The notes below the pieces were generated by a model. That model saw nothing but the letters and a program-made list of their open reading frames with translations, was not told where the DNA came from and searched no databases. A program made the position numbers and the translations under genes. Shown piece by piece: positions 25,742-33,632 of a DNA stretch of 64,000 bases. Source of the stretch: an uncultured Clostridia bacterium (GTDB lineage Bacteria > Bacillota > Clostridia > Oscillospirales > Oscillospiraceae); contig CANSAE010000003.1 of the NCBI GenBank assembly GCA_947644595.1, forward strand, positions 62,001 to 126,000, read 5' to 3'. Position 1 is the first letter of the stretch; each line of letters begins with the position of its first letter.

Positions 25742-26653
25742 TCAATCGGTGTGGTGAACATGGTCGTTGATGTGGTCCTGGCAGTAGCAGTGATAGCCGC
25801 TGCACCGGGAGCAGTAGCGGAACTCCAAATCGGGGAAGTCCGCATCCGTCCGGCTGCAGACTTCGCATTTACGGCTGTACGGTTTTTCCCGGTTCTCCCG
25901 GTTGATGCGCCGGGCCTCCCGCTGGAAATCCACCACATTCTTCTGCCGCTGGACACGGCCCACGCCCACCAGCGCAAACAACCATTGACCGCAGAAGATA
26001 AAGTAGTTGACCACCGCCACCACAGGCAGCAGGTTCGACGGGAAGATGCCGGTAAAGACATCATAGGCAAACATCAGCGCATCGGCGATGGCCAGCCACC
26101 ATGCCTTCAGCGGAATGATGCCGAACAACAAAAAGGTGCTGTCGGGATACAGCGTGGCATAGGCCAGAAACAGGGAAAGGTTGATATAATGAGACGTTGT
26201 TCCTGTGGAAATGAGCGTATTATACCAAACCGCGCCGGAGCCGTTTCTCACCACCAGCCACACGATGAGCTGATACACCACCGTCAGAACCACGCCGGTG
26301 AGATAATAGATGGAGAATTTCCCGGTGCCCCAGGTCTGCTCCAGCCCGTTGCCGATGGCGTAGTACATCAAAAGCCACAGGGCAAAGGTGAAACGGAAGC
26401 TTTCCGGGATGAATAAAAAGGACACCAGGCGCCAGATCTGGCCCTGGAAAATCAGTTCCGGCGAAAATTGCAGCAGGCCCAGCAGGGTCCTGGTGGTATC
26501 CATCTGTGCCAGCAGCCACACTGCCAGATTGCCGATGACGATGATGGTCATCAGCCTGGGGATGCCGAATCCGGGATGCCGCAGACAAAATAGGTTGATT
26601 TTATCATTCAACGTTCTCACTTTAAAACCTCCCAGAGGATAATCAATTTCCAT
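25742..26653 (-). CDS. Rhomboid/Derlin-like membrane protein with zinc-binding tail
   Basis: 303 residues. Six hydrophobic segments span about 33-235. The opening PRLMTIIVIGNLAVWLL, QGQIWRLVSFLFIPES and YYAIGNGLEQTWGTGKFSIYYLTGVV resemble rhomboid/Derlin folds (the QIWRLVSFLF loop especially). The serine of the rhomboid GxSG motif is absent, as is the expected catalytic histidine pattern, so it should be a pseudoprotease. The tail (about 260-303) holds CEVCSRTDADFPDLEFRYCSRC...HCYC..H...HVHH, a likely zinc-binding cluster. Probably first gene of an operon with the exported propeller protein. Confidence 0.7.
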   Translation of the reverse strand: MEIDYPLGGFKVRTLNDKINLFCLRHPGFGIPRLMTIIVIGNLAVWLLAQMDTTRTLLGLLQFSPELIFQGQIWRLVSFLFIPESFRFTFALWLLMYYAIGNGLEQTWGTGKFSIYYLTGVVLTVVYQLIVWLVVRNGSGAVWYNTLISTGTTSHYINLSLFLAYATLYPDSTFLLFGIIPLKAWWLAIADALMFAYDVFTGIFPSNLLPVVAVVNYFIFCGQWLFALVGVGRVQRQKNVVDFQREARRINRENREKPYSRKCEVCSRTDADFPDLEFRYCSRCSGYHCYCQDHINDHVHHTD

Positions 26654-26813
26654 TGTATCATAAAACTTCCCGGATTACACTATTTTTTTCCTGCCGGTCC
26701 GCACAAAAAAGACAAAATTTAAATTTTTTGTCATTTCCAGTAATTTTATACTTTCGTTTTTCCAATAAGTATGGTATATTTAGTCTGTATCTTTATGTAA
26801 TCGAGGAAATCGC

Positions 26814-27575
26814 GTGAAAAACGAAGAAATAAAAGAAGAACGGCAGGATATCATCGAGGGCCGCAATGCCGTCACAGAAGCCCTCCGGGCCGGCCGCGCC
26901 ATCGATAAAATTTACCTTGCCAAGGGAGACACAGATAAAGCTCTGGGGCACATCGCGTCTACGGCCCGGTCCGCCGGCACCGTGGTGGTGGAAACGGACC
27001 GGCACAAGCTGGACCAAATGAGCTTCACCGGTGCCCACCAGGGGGTCATTGCCGTGTGCGCCGTGCGGGCGTATGTGAGCATTGATGACATTCTGCAAAT
27101 CGCAAAGGACCGGGAGGAACCGCCCTTTGTGATCATCTGCGATGAGATCAGCGACCCCCATAATTTTGGGGCCATCATCCGCACCGCGGAGTGTGCCGGG
27201 GCCCACGGGGTCATCATCCCCAAGCGCCGCAGCGCCGGGATGACTGCCGTTGTGGGCAAGGCCAGCGCCGGGGCGGTGGAGCATATGGCCGTGGCCCGGG
27301 TGCCCAACATCACCGCTGCCATCAAGGAACTGAAAGCTTCCGGCCTGTGGATTTACGGCACTGCAGCGGATGGCACCAATGAATTGTGGAGCACGGACTT
27401 TTCCGGCCCCATCGGCCTGGTCATCGGTTCCGAGGGCGATGGGATGAGCCGTCTTGTGGCAGAAAGCTGTGATTTCACGGTGCGCATTCCCATGCGGGGA
27501 AACGTGTCGTCCCTGAACGCCTCGGCGGCGGCATCGGTATTGATGTACGAAGTGCTGCGGCAGAAACTGAAGTAA
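26814..27575 (+). CDS. rlmB: TrmH-family rRNA 2'-O-ribose methyltransferase, RlmB-like
   Basis: 253 residues from GTG 26814 (CGAGGAA upstream). The N-terminal substrate-binding domain starts with IIEGRNAVTEALRAGRAIDKIYLAKG. The SPOUT knot motifs follow: VIICDEISDPHNFGAIIRTAECAGAHGVI, then GLVIGSEGDGMSRLVAESCD and IPMRGNVSSLNASAAASVLMYEVLRQ. This fits 23S rRNA Gm2251 methylation; a related TrmH enzyme cannot be excluded. The pseudo-ATPase gene begins 23 bases downstream. Confidence 0.93.
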   Translation: MKNEEIKEERQDIIEGRNAVTEALRAGRAIDKIYLAKGDTDKALGHIASTARSAGTVVVETDRHKLDQMSFTGAHQGVIAVCAVRAYVSIDDILQIAKDREEPPFVIICDEISDPHNFGAIIRTAECAGAHGVIIPKRRSAGMTAVVGKASAGAVEHMAVARVPNITAAIKELKASGLWIYGTAADGTNELWSTDFSGPIGLVIGSEGDGMSRLVAESCDFTVRIPMRGNVSSLNASAAASVLMYEVLRQKLK

Positions 27576-27598
27576 AAAAACCGTAAGGATTGGAATCT

Positions 27599-30058
27599 AT
27601 GGATATTATCGAAGGTCTGGACCTGTCCGATGCCGCGACGGATGGAATGGGATTCTCGCTGGACGACATTTTGGCGGAATTCAAAACGACCATTCCGGAA
27701 AAGCCGGCGCCGGAGCCCCCAGAGGTGCGGTCGCCTGCCCGGCCGGTGGAACCGGAGACAACCGAATATGATGACTTGGATGATGATGTGATCGTAGCCG
27801 CGGAAGTATCCAGCGTCCCGCCCCGGCGGGCGGAACCCGCGCCGGAACCGGAGCGTCGGTCTGTGTCTGCACCGGAGGAGACCGTACGGGAGTATCGCCC
27901 CCGCCGGCTCCGGGCGGAACCCGTCCGGGAGGAAGAGGACGATGTGAGGGTGTATGAGGCGCCCCGGCGGGGGCCCATGCGGATGAAGGACGCGGATCCT
28001 CCCGCGCGGAATGCCACATCCCGGTTCCGGGCGGTGGAGGAACCGCCCCGGGAGGAACGGCGCCCCAGGCGCAAGCCGCACCGTTTGGCGGAAGAACCGG
28101 TGACGGAGCAGTATTCCGATACCGAGACCGTGCGGGAGTATGCGGCGGCCCGTCCGCGGGAGGAATCCTTTACTCCCCCGGTGCAGGAGGTCCCGTCCCA
28201 GGCCCAGCAGGAGGAAGCCTTTTATTCCCGCTTGCGGGATTTCAACGCGGACTTTGGCCTGGACTTCGGGGATGAGGAGCCCGTGGAACAGCCCCGAAAG
28301 CCCCGGAAGCAGCGCCGTGAGAGCGGCGCGGCCGCCGTGGCTGCCCCGGTGCTGGACCTGTTGTCCTCCGTCAAAGGAAGCGGCGGCCGCCATCGGGCCG
28401 CGGAGGCCTATGAAGAGGCCGACCTGGGCCCCCAGGTCAGCGCCGCCCGGGCCACCCGGTATTACGGCAGCCGCATCAATGTGTACCGTTCCCGGCTGCA
28501 TATCGCAGCGGTCCTGTGCGTCATTTTGGGTTGGCTGTCTTTAGGTCTGCCTGTGGCCGGGTCCCTGAAAAACGCGGCAGTCTGCGCCGCCATGTGCCTG
28601 ATTTTGCAGCTGACCATCATGCTGCTGGGGTTGGATATCTTTGTGGCAGGCCTGCGCAATCTCCTGCGGGGCCGGCCGGACGCGCAAAGCCTGGTGTCCG
28701 TGTCCTGCCTGGCGTCTGTTGTAGATGCCTGCGTGGTGATCTATACCCACGGCAACGGAGAATACCTGCCGTTTTGTGTGATCTCCGGTGTGTCCATGTG
28801 CTTTGCCATCTACGGCGCCATGCTTTATTGCCGGGGCCAGCGCTATAATTTCCGGGTACTGACCCTGGTGCGCAAGCCCAACAGCGTGTCCATAGAGCCG
28901 GGCCTGAGCGAAAATGCGCCCACCGCCCTGCGGACCAATGAGGCCCCGGAGGAATACATACACTACAGTGAGGAAGAGGACGCGGGGGAAACGGTGTACG
29001 GCATCGTGGCGCCGCTGCTTCTGGCCGCCGCCCCGGTGCTGAGCCTGGCGGCTGTGGTCGTAACGAAGAACTACACCCTGTTTTTCCATGTACTGGCGGC
29101 ATTGGCCGGCGCGGCGGCATCGTTCTCGTCGTTGATTGCCTTTCCGCTGCCGTTCTGCCTGGTGCAGCAGGAACTGTTCCGGTCCGGCACTGCCCTCGGC
29201 GGTTGGTCCGGCATCCGGGATATCGGCACCGCCGGGTCGGTGGTCATCACAGATAAGGATCTGTTCCCGTCGGAGACGATCTCTATTGAGAGCGTGCGCA
29301 TTTTAGAGGGTGTGGACCCGCAGACGGCCATTTCTTATGTGTCCAGCCTGATCTCTGCCTCCGGCAGCTGCCTGGCCCCGGTGTTCACGGAACTGGTGCG
29401 CAAGAACAACTGTGTGCTCCAGGGCGTGGGCGAGTTCCGCTGCCACGAGGCCGGCGGCCTCACCGCCATGATCGATGGGGCGGAGGTCCTGGTGGGCAGC
29501 TCCACCTTCATGAAGCTCATGGGCATCCACCTGCCGCAAAAGCTTTCGTCCAAGAATTCCGTGTTCCTGGCCATCAACAGCCGGCTGGTGGGTATCATCA
29601 CCGTGAGCTATAAGCCGGTGGTATCTGTCCAGCGGGGTCTGGCAGCCCTGCTCCAGAGCCGGAGTGAAACGATTTTCGCTTCCCGGGACTTCAACATCAC
29701 TCCGCTTTTGGTGAGCCAAAAGTTCAAAATGCCCACGGACCGACTGAGCTTCCCCACTTACGCGGAGCGCTACCGCATCACGGACCCCCAGGGGGAATGG
29801 AACGGCCCGAAAGCGGCGGTCATCAAGCGCAAAACCCTCCAGCCTTTCTCGGACTTGGTAACGAAGGCACGCAAGCTCTATTCGTCGGTGTGCCTGTCTA
29901 TTGGCTTTTCTGTGTTGTCGTCTTTTGCCGGAGTGATTTTGATGTTCTTCCTGTGCGCCACATCTGCCTTCACCTCCGCCACCCCGGGGAATCTGCTGTT
30001 TTTCATGTTGTTATGGTTAGTTCCCACAGTAGTGTTCTCTCTCGGAATGACAAAGTAA
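27599..30058 (+). CDS. P1B-type ATPase-like pseudoenzyme with long charged N-terminus
   Basis: 819 residues from ATG 27599 (AAGGA 9 bases upstream; a TTG at 27590 is a weaker choice). Residues 1-270 are rich in Arg, Glu and Pro and probably disordered. Then come two pairs of membrane segments (about 300-400), a third pair (about 475-535), a soluble part, and two C-terminal segments (about 755-815). This is the layout of heavy-metal P-type ATPases. The soluble part keeps recognisable fold marks (VVITDK at about 549-553, GGLTAMIDGAEVLVGSSTFMKLMGI, FLAINSRLVGIITVSYKP). But DKTGT has become D552-K-D-L-F, the HP motif of the nucleotide domain is missing, no TGDN or GDGxND is present, and the CPC metal site is LPF. 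It should not hydrolyse ATP. Function unknown; co-transcribed with rlmB. Confidence 0.72.
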   Translation: MDIIEGLDLSDAATDGMGFSLDDILAEFKTTIPEKPAPEPPEVRSPARPVEPETTEYDDLDDDVIVAAEVSSVPPRRAEPAPEPERRSVSAPEETVREYRPRRLRAEPVREEEDDVRVYEAPRRGPMRMKDADPPARNATSRFRAVEEPPREERRPRRKPHRLAEEPVTEQYSDTETVREYAAARPREESFTPPVQEVPSQAQQEEAFYSRLRDFNADFGLDFGDEEPVEQPRKPRKQRRESGAAAVAAPVLDLLSSVKGSGGRHRAAEAYEEADLGPQVSAARATRYYGSRINVYRSRLHIAAVLCVILGWLSLGLPVAGSLKNAAVCAAMCLILQLTIMLLGLDIFVAGLRNLLRGRPDAQSLVSVSCLASVVDACVVIYTHGNGEYLPFCVISGVSMCFAIYGAMLYCRGQRYNFRVLTLVRKPNSVSIEPGLSENAPTALRTNEAPEEYIHYSEEEDAGETVYGIVAPLLLAAAPVLSLAAVVVTKNYTLFFHVLAALAGAAASFSSLIAFPLPFCLVQQELFRSGTALGGWSGIRDIGTAGSVVITDKDLFPSETISIESVRILEGVDPQTAISYVSSLISASGSCLAPVFTELVRKNNCVLQGVGEFRCHEAGGLTAMIDGAEVLVGSSTFMKLMGIHLPQKLSSKNSVFLAINSRLVGIITVSYKPVVSVQRGLAALLQSRSETIFASRDFNITPLLVSQKFKMPTDRLSFPTYAERYRITDPQGEWNGPKAAVIKRKTLQPFSDLVTKARKLYSSVCLSIGFSVLSSFAGVILMFFLCATSAFTSATPGNLLFFMLLWLVPTVVFSLGMTK

Positions 30059-30060
30059 AA

Positions 30061-30098
30061 TAAAAGGCTTCCAGTTACACTGGAAGCCTTTTATTTTA
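30061..30098 (+). terminator. Intrinsic terminator after the pseudo-ATPase gene
   Basis: AAAAGGCTTCCAGT-tac-ACTGGAAGCCTTTTATTTT. Confidence 0.87.
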
Positions 30099-30110
30099 GC
30101 AATTGCGGCA

Positions 30111-30224
30111 GACTCGCGCGCCCTGCGGGCACACTCCCTTGCCGAGAAGTATTTTTTGCTTGGCGGAGCTAAGCAAAAAACGGATTTGATTATTTCGTGT
30201 CCGCGGACACGAATTCTGCGAAGC
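30111..30224 (+). repeat. Structured intergenic repeat, family 1, copy A
   Basis: Blocks in order: ACTCGCGCGCCCTGCGGGCACACTC (split here for length), GAGAAGTATTTTTT (30144-30157), hairpin GCTTGGC/GCTAAGC, AAAAAACGGATTTGATT, hairpin CGTGTCC-gc-GGACACG, GAATTCTGCGAAG (30211-30223). The same block order occurs at 46342-46460 (minus) and 55661-55785 (plus); the hairpin stems differ in sequence but stay paired. Confidence 0.75.
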
Positions 30225-30282
30225 GCCGCGCGATGAACATTTCCGCCAAAATCCCGGCCTACATTTAATCGCAAATCACATC

Positions 30283-30311
30283 TTGATAACTGTTTCCCAA
30301 TCGTGTATAAT
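30283..30311 (+). promoter_or_regulatory. Promoter of the EF-G-like gene
   Basis: TTGATA (30283-30288), 17-base spacer, TATAAT (30306-30311). It begins right after repeat copy A. Confidence 0.7.
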
Positions 30312-30378
30312 GAACAAAGATGTTTGAAATTAAAGTATCAATTTGTTCAAATATACATTGAGAAAGGAACCAACCAAC

Positions 30379-32448
30379 ATGAGCTATGCAACAAACAGCA
30401 TTCGCAACATCTGCCTCATCGGCCACGCAGGCAGCGGCAAATCCGCTCTGACCGAGAGCCTGCTTTTTATGACGGGCGCTCTGGACCGCATGGGCAAAAG
30501 TGCCGACGGCAATACCGTTTGTGACTATGATCCCGAGGAGACCCGCCGGCAGATCTCCATTTCCGCCGCAGTGGCTCCCATCGACTATAAAGGCTGCCGG
30601 ATCAACATTCTGGATACCCCGGGCAGCGTGGACTTCTCCGGCGCGGTGATGGAAGCTCTCCGCGCTGCGGATGCCGCCGTCATCGTCTGCTCCGCTAAGG
30701 ATGGCATCACCGCCGGTCTGGAGCGGGCCTGGAAATACTGCGAGGAACGTAATATGCCCCGCTTTCTATACATTTCCAAGCTGGACGAGGAAAACAGTGA
30801 CTACAACGCCACCTTCGAGAACTTGCGGGAAAAATACGGCAACAAGATCGCCCCGCTGGTGGTCCCCATCTGGGATGCCAATAAGAAGGTCACCGGCATC
30901 ATCGATGTGCTCAATAAACGCGCTTACGAGATGCAGAACCTCAAGCGCGTGGAAATCGAAGTCCCGGAAGGCAAGGACGCCGTCATCGCCGAGTTTAACG
31001 ACGCGCTGAAAGAATCCGTGGCCGAGACCAGCGAGGAATTCATGGACAAATTCTTCGGCGGGGAGGACTTCACCTACGCCGAGATGATCAAGGGTCTGCG
31101 TCAGGGTGTGCGGGAGCTGAGCCTGTTCCCGGTGCTGTGCGGCTCCGGCATCAACTGCCTGGGCTCCCTGATGCTCATGGACAACATCGTTGACCTGTTC
31201 CCAGACCCCACCGAGGGCAACTATCACAAGGCCACCAAGGCCGATGGCGAGACCGAGGAATTCGTTGTCTCTCCAGGCGGCGTACCTTCCGCGTTCGTGT
31301 TTAAGACGGTCTCCGACCAGTACGGCAAATATTCTTTCATCAAGGTCCTGTCCGGCGCCATCACGTCCGACACGCCCTTGGTGAATGCCCGCACCGGTGA
31401 AACAGAAAAGCTGGGCCGGCTGTACAGCTTCTGTGGCAAGAAGAGCACCGAGGTCAAGGAACTGGCCTGCGGCGATATCGGCGCCATCGGCAAGATGGAT
31501 AAGGTCAAAACCGGCGATACCCTGTGCGACGCCCGCAAGGTCGTGTCCCTGAAGGGCATCCCGTACCCCAATCCCTGCTACTCCATGGCCATCGCCCCCA
31601 AAACCAAGGGCCAGGAAGATAAGGTCGCCGCCGGCCTGAACAAGCTCAACGAGGAAGACCCGTCCTTTACCTTCGTGAATAACGCCGAGACCCACCAGAT
31701 GGTCATTTCCGGCGTGGGCGACATCCAGGTGGATGTGCTGCAAAGCAAGCTGAAATCCCGTTTCAGCGTGGAAACGGAGTTGTCTCCTGCCAAGGTGGCG
31801 TACCGTGAGAAGATCAAGGCGAAGGTGGAGGCCCACGGCCGCCACAAGAAGCAATCCGGCGGCTCCGGCCAGTTCGGCGATGTGTGGATTCGTTTCGAGC
31901 CCCAGGATGAGCAGGATGAGCTGATCTTTGCCGAGGAAGTGTTCGGCGGCAGCGTGCCGAAAAACTTCTTCCCCTCCGTGGAAAAAGGTCTGCGCAACGC
32001 GGTGCAGAAGGGCGTTTTGGCGGGCTACCCGGTGGTAGGCCTGAAGGCCACGTTGTACGACGGCTCTTACCACCCTGTGGACTCCAACGATATGGCCTTC
32101 CAGCAGGCGGCGCGCCTGGCGTACCAGGAGGGCATCCCCAACGCGAAGCCCACGATTCTGGAGCCCATCGGCCTTTTGAAGGTCACGATTCCCGACGCGA
32201 ATCTGGGCGACATCATGTCGGACATTTCCTCCAAGCGCCGGGGCACGGTGCTGGGCATGAACGCCGAGGACGGGATGCAGACCGTGGAGGCGGAAGTCCC
32301 CATGGCGGAGATGAGCAGCTACACCATCGACCTGCGGTCCATGACCCAGGCGAGAGGGTACTTTACGCTGGAATTCGTGCGCTACGAGGAAGCGCCCCAG
32401 AACGTCCAGCAGAAGGTCATTGCCGACGCAAAGGCAAACGAGGATTAA
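30379..32448 (+). CDS. Elongation factor G-like GTPase (EF-G paralogue)
   Basis: 689 residues from ATG 30379 (AAAGGAA upstream). Domain order is that of EF-G: GTPase domain with P-loop GHAGSGKS and G3 DTPGSVDF, then domains II to V (SVETELSPAKVAYREKI, GRHKKQSGGSGQFGDV, and a C-terminal LGMNAEDGMQTVEAEVPMAEM). The G4 motif is SKLD in place of the usual NKxD, and the switch I region ends RRQISISAAVAPI, not the RGITI of true EF-G. These are traits of the EF-G-like proteins often labelled FusA2. It is not next to rpsL-rpsG-tuf. Role in translocation, recycling or regulation is unknown. Confidence 0.85.
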   Translation: MSYATNSIRNICLIGHAGSGKSALTESLLFMTGALDRMGKSADGNTVCDYDPEETRRQISISAAVAPIDYKGCRINILDTPGSVDFSGAVMEALRAADAAVIVCSAKDGITAGLERAWKYCEERNMPRFLYISKLDEENSDYNATFENLREKYGNKIAPLVVPIWDANKKVTGIIDVLNKRAYEMQNLKRVEIEVPEGKDAVIAEFNDALKESVAETSEEFMDKFFGGEDFTYAEMIKGLRQGVRELSLFPVLCGSGINCLGSLMLMDNIVDLFPDPTEGNYHKATKADGETEEFVVSPGGVPSAFVFKTVSDQYGKYSFIKVLSGAITSDTPLVNARTGETEKLGRLYSFCGKKSTEVKELACGDIGAIGKMDKVKTGDTLCDARKVVSLKGIPYPNPCYSMAIAPKTKGQEDKVAAGLNKLNEEDPSFTFVNNAETHQMVISGVGDIQVDVLQSKLKSRFSVETELSPAKVAYREKIKAKVEAHGRHKKQSGGSGQFGDVWIRFEPQDEQDELIFAEEVFGGSVPKNFFPSVEKGLRNAVQKGVLAGYPVVGLKATLYDGSYHPVDSNDMAFQQAARLAYQEGIPNAKPTILEPIGLLKVTIPDANLGDIMSDISSKRRGTVLGMNAEDGMQTVEAEVPMAEMSSYTIDLRSMTQARGYFTLEFVRYEEAPQNVQQKVIADAKANED

Positions 32449-32451
32449 ACA

Positions 32452-32484
32452 TGCACCCCCCGTCAATCGACGGGGGGGTTTTCT
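32452..32484. terminator. Intrinsic terminator between EF-G-like and Cys-rich genes
   Basis: ACCCCCCGTC-aatc-GACGGGGGGG followed by TTTTCTT. On the plus strand it ends the EF-G-like unit; the 3' end of the convergent small gene overlaps it. Confidence 0.75.
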
Positions 32485-32636
32485 TGGAATCGGGGGCAGG
32501 CTTTTGTGGCCGGGCCCCGGGATTTCAGCATCGGTTCTGTGCAGTGTCCGCAGTTGACCCAGGTGTACCGCTTTCCGGATTTTCGATAGTGCTGAATGAA
32601 AAATTTGCAGTCCTTGCAGGTTTTGTTTTCTGACAT
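32463..32636 (-). CDS. Small Cys-rich protein, probable zinc ribbon
   Basis: 57 residues from ATG 32636 behind GAGGTGA. Six cysteines: CKDC near the N-terminus, NCGHC in the middle and one CPRF near the end; the spacing suggests one or two metal sites. The aromatic-rich centre (FFIQHYRKSGKRYTWV) is basic. I do not recognise the family. It faces the XRE gene at 32724 across a shared operator pair and is the presumed partner of that regulator. Confidence 0.65.
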   Translation of the reverse strand: MSENKTCKDCKFFIQHYRKSGKRYTWVNCGHCTEPMLKSRGPATKACPRFQENPPVD

Positions 32637-32654
32637 ATAAATCACCTCGAAATT

Positions 32655-32708
32655 ATTATGACACAATATGTGTCAAAAGTCAATAACACATTTTGTGTCA
32701 TGTATAAT
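32655..32708. promoter_or_regulatory. Divergent promoters with two 17-bp operators
   Basis: Minus promoter: TTGACT (32683-32678), 17 bases, CATAAT (32660-32655). Plus promoter: weak TCAATA (32680-32685), 17 bases, TATAAT (32703-32708). TGACACAATATGTGTCA (32659-32675) fills the minus spacer, and TAACACATTTTGTGTCA (32684-32700) fills the plus spacer. The sites are 25 bases apart centre to centre. Binding of the XRE product would block both promoters. Confidence 0.75.
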
Positions 32709-32723
32709 AAAAACGGTGATTTT

Positions 32724-32927
32724 ATGGTAATAAAGCGATTAAAAGATTTACGGGAAGACAGAGACCTGAAGCAGCAGCAAGTTGCGGATTACTTGGGGAT
32801 TACGAGAAGCGCTTACAGCAATTATGAAAATGGGATTCGCGAAATCCCCCTGGCCGTTCTGATGAAGGCTGCGGATTTTTATCAGGTCAGTGTGGATTAT
32901 CTGCTGGGCAGAACGGATGAACCGTAA
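32724..32927 (+). CDS. Small XRE-family regulator
   Basis: 67 residues from ATG 32724 behind GGTGA. Almost the whole protein is a Cro/CI HTH: IKRLKDLREDRDLKQQQVADYLGITRSAYSNYENGIREIP, ending SVDYLLGRTDEP. No effector domain. Its operators are probably the palindromes at 32659 and 32684. Confidence 0.88.
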   Translation: MVIKRLKDLREDRDLKQQQVADYLGITRSAYSNYENGIREIPLAVLMKAADFYQVSVDYLLGRTDEP

Positions 32928-32990
32928 TGAAGCATTTCCCGGGCGACCGCAAGGGTCGCACCTACAAAGTAGAAATTTTGCATTTCTTTA

Positions 32991-33025
32991 CCAAATCGAA
33001 GCCCAGCGAAGCGGGTTGGATTTGG
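32991..33025 (+). repeat. Hairpin repeat, family 3, copy 2
   Basis: CCAAATCGAAGCCC-agcgaagc-GGGTTGGATTTGG followed by AAAGGA and ACGGAA; nearly the same sequence as 8455-8489 on the other strand. Confidence 0.6.
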
Positions 33026-33492
33026 AAAGGAAAAATCACGGAATGTACGAACATTCGCGCTCGCGCGGATGCGAGGGAATGAAGTGCATTTTGACGCCGG
33101 AAAGCTTTCCATTGGGTTGATACGGATGATGCCGCCTGGCCGAGGCGGCGGCCCGGTTTCCCCTTCGCATGCTAAGCAGTTACGGCGAAAAGCCCCACCG
33201 GGTGAAAGGTACCTTTCATAAGTAGGTTACATGGGGGTGATTTTTGCATGTTTCGATGTAAGGGGAATGAAAAGGCGTGCAAAAAAGCGTTAGAGTTTGC
33301 ATTTTTGCAAAACTTTTGTGCAGTAGAACAACCCTCTTTCTTTTGACGGCAAAAGAAAAAGCCTTGCGGGGAAAAGAAAACTGCTGGGGCCCTCCGGTGG
33401 CCCCAGACCCCTCGGCAGAAGGGCTCCCGCCCCTTGGATCCCCTGGGAAGTCCCAGTGCTGGCAATCAAGTGGTGGGCCGGGGGAGTTGGAA

Positions 33493-33537
33493 CAACGCCG
33501 TAGGGGTCGCCCAGGGGGGGCGACTCCTACGGCGTTG
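33493..33537. repeat. 19-bp inverted repeat with short loop
   Basis: Left arm CAACGCCGTAGGGGTCGCC, right arm GGCGACTCCTACGGCGTTG, 7-base loop. The single G/T opposition is a G-U pair in RNA. No T-run follows, so it is not a standard terminator. Confidence 0.7.
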
Positions 33538-33632
33538 AGATAAATTCCGGCGGTTGGAATCGTTTCTCCCATTTGACATTTCCGCGCTTTTGGGGTACAC
33601 TACATACATTGATAACTTTCAGGAGGGATACC

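Larger units (their letters stand above)
32928..33632. other. 705-base gap with repeat relics and a long inverted repeat
   Basis: No convincing gene: the open frames here lack ribosome binding sites and have repeat-like, proline-rich translations. It holds repeat family 3 copy 2 (32991-33025), a stretch with Pro/Gly-coding low complexity around 33340-33470, and an inverted repeat whose 19-base arms at 33493-33511 and 33519-33537 pair fully if one G-U is allowed. A candidate promoter for the next gene was not clear. Confidence 0.55.

Noticed and set aside
27599..30058. Functional heavy-metal transporter
   Set aside because: All catalytic and metal-binding motifs are missing, so only the fold can be claimed.
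30111..30224. Family 1 repeats as CRISPR units or IS ends
   Set aside because: Copies are far apart and not arrayed with spacers; no transposase gene is in the window.
33216..33572. Minus-strand 118-codon frame in the 33-kb gap
   Set aside because: Proline/serine-rich translation of repeat-like DNA, no ribosome binding site.
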